Positions 60,660 to 64,000 of a DNA stretch of 64,000 bases are shown here, piece by piece. The DNA comes from Antedon mediterranea. Lineage: Eukaryota; Echinodermata; Crinoidea; Comatulida; Antedonidae. Within the stretch, counting starts at the first letter, position 1; every line of letters starts with the position of its first letter. The position numbers and the translations under genes were made by a program. The stretch lies in the NCBI RefSeq assembly GCF_964355755.1, contig NC_092677.1, positions 3,849,001 through 3,913,000 on the forward strand. Reading direction: 5' to 3'. The notes beneath the pieces are model-generated. The model was given only the letters and a program-made list of their open reading frames with translations, did no database searches and was not told the origin of the DNA.

Positions 60660-60875
60660 ACCCAGCCTAGAGTGATTCTAGACTACCCTCCTAAGTACTG
60701 GTTCAGGCCACCCTCTTATGTCATCATCATGAATGACCGAGCAAACCCTACAATTTAGAATAATCATCGCAATAGATTCTAGACTAACCCTCCTAGTACT
60801 TGTTCAGGTCACCCTCTTATGTCATCTACTTGTCATGGATGACCGAGCTAACCCTACAATTTAGAATAATCATTG
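60660..60875. repeat. Tandem duplication of about 118 bp
   Basis: CTAGACTACCCTCCTAAGTA, GTTCAGGCCACCCTCTTATG and CCCTACAATTTAGAATAATC occur once near 60678-60770 and again near 60780-60875 with a few changes. Confidence 0.8.
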
Positions 60876-60985
60876 CAATAGATTGCTATTGTTATCATTG
60901 TACCATTATTAGATATAACAAGGGCTGTCATCGCCATACATTAAACAAAAGCTGTTGGGTAACTTTCACTGTACTGGGAATTTGT

Positions 60986-61089
60986 CTAAAGCTCTGTCTG
61001 CACTGTCAAACTGGACATGATGATATATATCATATCAGTACCATATTTAGGTACATCACACTTTGTTTTGATAGTGTAAACGAAGCTTA
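60986..61089. repeat. Family 1 MITE, short copy
   Basis: Left tip normal, left half of the centre missing. Confidence 0.78.
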
Positions 61090-61892
61090 ATTGGAACTAT
61101 TAAATACATTTTAAAGATTATTATATATTGTATTATTATTATTAAAAACATGAAAAATAACAAGAAGAAGTTTTAACTTAAACACAATAAACAGTTCTAC
61201 CCAAACTTTGAATATTGTTTGACTATTTATTTTTTGTAGTACAAGATATATGTCTACATTTTTTGATAGGTAAATATTTTATTTTGATACAATTTTTTGT
61301 CAAAGTGAATATTATGTGACATTAAAATGGCTCATTTATTCTTGTGAAAACTGTATTAAATTTTTGATCAGTGTGGGATATATCTTTCAACCCAATAGTT
61401 TGTTTATGATGTTGTTCAATCTCAAGTTTTTCATTTTTTTCTAATCTATTATTCATAACATACAGTAATAGTGAATTTATTTACTACATGCATGGCTGAA
61501 TGTCTATGCTACAATAAATCCTTATTAAATTTAAGATTAATTAGATTAACTTGTGTGATGAAATGGATTATTAATATAATATTATGGTAGATTAGAAGGA
61601 TTAAACAGTGTACAACACAGATTATATTAAGTTAGATGAGAGGGGATTACTGTACTAGAGTATTGTTGATCAAATTGATTAAACGTCTAAATAGCATAGA
61701 TGTGATTATACAAATGCAAGTAAAGTTCAAAAGGATTATCAAAGTGTGTTAATCCAGACAGATTAATAGAATCAAGGGAATTATGAACAATATTATCAAT
61801 AATACATAGCAGATAGTGATTACCAATATTGAACATTGTACAAATTTTAGAAAATTTACTCTTTCACCTGTTTTTGTAAATTAAGCTTGGTT

Positions 61893-62065
61893 CCCACTAG
61901 AAAGTAACGCAAGGACGTAAACGCAACGCAAGCGTTTTAACCAATGACAAGCGAAGTTATAGACAGTTAGTAATCACAAGCGAATAAGCCATCGCTTGTG
62001 ATTGGTCAATTCACTTGCGTTGCGTTACGTCCTTGTGTTGCGTCGCTATGGGAACCACGCTTTAT
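61893..62065. repeat. Family 2 MITE, best copy
   Basis: Tips AGCTTGGTTCCCACTAG and ATGGGAACCACGCTTT; arms hold AACGCAAGGACGTAA and its complement, centre holds CCAATGACAAGCG. Confidence 0.85.
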
Positions 62066-62649
62066 TTAGCAACATTTTGTTGGTAATCATACACATTGTT
62101 TAGTTCAGTATCTAAATAAAATCATATGTTATTGCATTTTTGTTGATGTAGTTGCTGCAGTAGAATTTTGAAATGAAAATATGCCTAATAAACATGGATT
62201 TGATGTTTGATAGACAGTAATAATATAGCAAGCTAAAATTCTTCAAAATATGATGCTTCAAATAGATATTCATAAAAAAAAGAGTAAAGATATTTGTATT
62301 TCTTATTTATCGAAATTAATTATTTGAAATTTGATACTTACCTACCGTATTTAAGTATCTTATTAATTTATATTTTTGTAATAGTTTAGGAAAGAAAGAA
62401 AATGTTTACGTTGAACGTAACAACAAATAGTACATAAACTTTTATAATATTAGCTCCAAAAACTTTATTGTATTTAAAAAAATAAAAATGACATTTTGAA
62501 ACAATTAAAAAAAAGTATATAATTGTAATTATAGATTCTAGCTACTAGATGGAAAAAGAATACACATTTAGAAAGAAAAAAATTAGGAAAATGGAAAAAT
62601 AATACAGGTCTAAATAAAAAAAACAATTTAGAAAGAAAAAAATTGTAAT

Positions 62650-62764
62650 AAAAAAACAAACTTTATGTGACAAAAAGATGTGATGTGCCCATATATGGAC
62701 ATGATGATGTCATATCACTAACTTATCTGGCCACATCACACTTTTTTTGTGTAGACAGAGCTTT
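62650..62764. repeat. Family 1 MITE, left tip missing
   Basis: Begins at CAAACTTTATGTGAC and ends GTGTAGACAGAGCTTTA. Confidence 0.8.
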
Positions 62765-63040
62765 AGGCTACTACAGCAGCTAAACTCCTACAGTAATCTT
62801 CTACTGATTTTAAAACCTAGGTTTAGTTTAGATCAATGATATTATATCACTATAAGGGAAGTACTTTTATAGAGTGTTAGTGATTATTAAACTTCCCTCG
62901 ATGAGTTCAATTTAAAAGTGTCCGTATGACGCTCTGTTACTTGTGACTAACACTTTAACAGGTAAATAATTTAAACATTCATTGAGCAATTTATTTGTCA
63001 TAGAAAGCTAACATATGACAGGCAGTGATGGTACTTTGCT

Positions 63041-63195
63041 ATAAAGCTCTGTCCACACTATCAAAAAAGTGTGATGTGCCTAAATATGGTAGTGATATTC
63101 CTAAATATGGTAGTGATATTACATCATCATGTCCATTATATGGGCACATCACTTTTTTTTGTCACATAATGTTTGATAGTGTAGACAGAGCTTTA
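63041..63195. repeat. Family 1 MITE, full copy
   Basis: Both tips near consensus and two centre units. Confidence 0.88.
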
Positions 63196-63922
63196 GAGAA
63201 ATAATCGTATTGAAAATGAATGGTGTATTGAATCCACAGCTATGAACTAAAAACTATCATTTGTAAATATGATATCTTTACTACTAGAGAATATATCTCA
63301 ATAAAACTAAGATATCTCTATTTAAAACTTAAGATGTATCTATTTTAAACTATCTTTATTTAAACTAGTATATCTCTATTTGAAATTAAGATATTTCTAT
63401 CTAAAATTAATTCATCTCTATTTCTAACTAAGATATCTCTCTTTATTATATTAATGATATCCTATATTTCAAACTAAGATGTCTCTATTTTCCAAAAAAA
63501 TGACAGGCAAACCATATACGACCCTGGCATTAGAAAGCATTTAACCAATTTAAATTCTATCTATCTAATTATAATTTTTTTGTTTGTAAAAATATAGAAT
63601 AAAGTATAAATTATGTATATTATTACCTCTTTAAGTCAATCCATACATTATGCACTATTTCCATCGTACCACAAATTAATTTTTTCGATTAATACACTCT
63701 AAAATTATCCTGCTATATATCATCATATTAATTGGAAAAACTCATTTTTGTATTGACCTCGATAAACTTTCATATTTATTTTGAAATTATGATTTCTAAC
63801 CTTGAACCAAATTAATATTGAACTTTGAAAAGTCATAATTATGCCGCATCACAAAACTCTTTGATTTTATTTATCTTTATATATTACACGGATGATCTAG
63901 GGCAGATTGGTATTAGTCACCA

Positions 63923-63995
63923 AGATGAAGGATCGAACATTGTTAGTGCGTGGAACTACACAGCACGCTAGCCATAACACTTAAACTACCAAACC
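63923..63995 (-). other. tRNA-like sequence at window end
   Basis: On the minus strand TGGCTAGCGTG (box A-like) and GTTCGATCC (box B-like) lie about 35 bases apart, as in tRNA-derived SINE heads. No clean cloverleaf is seen. Confidence 0.3.
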
Positions 63996-64000
63996 TGAAT

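Larger units (their letters stand above)
55861..64000. other. Gene-poor stretch, probably FSTL1 first intron and upstream
   Basis: No exon recognised in 8 kb. Holds four family 1 MITEs, one family 2 MITE, a SINE-like inverse copy, a tandem pair of about 120 bp at 60660-60870 (CACCCTCTTATGTCATC, GAATGACCGAGC and CCCTACAATTTAGAATAATC twice) and a tRNA-like end. The missing FSTL1 signal-peptide exon may be here or beyond. Confidence 0.5.

Overview
The window is an AT-rich piece of an animal nuclear genome. Its genes are split into many short exons with GT/AG junctions, the spaces between them are rich in fold-back elements, and there is no operon structure. All recognisable proteins have animal orthologs. 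The protein set, the very frequent TAGGCCTAC palindrome and the dense MITE load fit a marine invertebrate deuterostome; an echinoderm such as a crinoid or sea cucumber is my best guess, inferred from sequence character only. Exon models were assembled by hand by matching splice sites, reading phase and family similarity; every junction listed keeps frame.

Layout: (1) 548-7372 (+), the body of a GRAMD1/Aster sterol-transfer protein whose 5' exons lie before the window. (2) 7373-13044, no firm gene, with a 24-bp minisatellite at 10948-11484 and a 50-bp hairpin repeat at 12058-13080 that is interrupted by a 680-bp transposon. (3) 13045-20672 (-), a complete 12-exon SSUH2-like zinc-finger gene whose last codons are the origin-like unit of that 50-bp repeat; a LINE fragment sits in its last intron. 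(4) 22225-24839 (-), a VASt (Aster) domain gene with no GRAM domain, related to gene 1 and sharing its VASt intron positions. (5) 27088-30826 (-), complete EI24. (6) 31452-35527 (+), complete ZDHHC23-like palmitoyltransferase, head to head with EI24. (7) 38208-55860 (-), FSTL1-like secreted glycoprotein lacking only its signal-peptide exon. (8) 55861-64000, no gene seen, only repeats.

The genes do not form a pathway. GRAMD1 and EI24 act in the endoplasmic reticulum membrane (sterol transfer at membrane contacts; autophagy and growth control), ZDHHC23 acylates proteins in internal membranes, FSTL1 is secreted. Their grouping looks like conserved animal linkage: in human, as I recall it, GRAMD1C and ZDHHC23 are neighbours on 3q13 with FSTL1 nearby, and GRAMD1B and EI24 are close on 11q24.

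Repeats are the other main content: about 25 copies of one fold-back MITE (tips AAGCTCTGTCTACACTATCA), some with internal tandem expansion, at least four other MITE-like families, several minisatellites, two long near-perfect hairpins in FSTL1 introns and SINE/tRNA-like pieces. The items most worth following up are the GRAM-less VASt gene, the minisatellite grown from the SSUH2 stop-codon region, and the hairpins.
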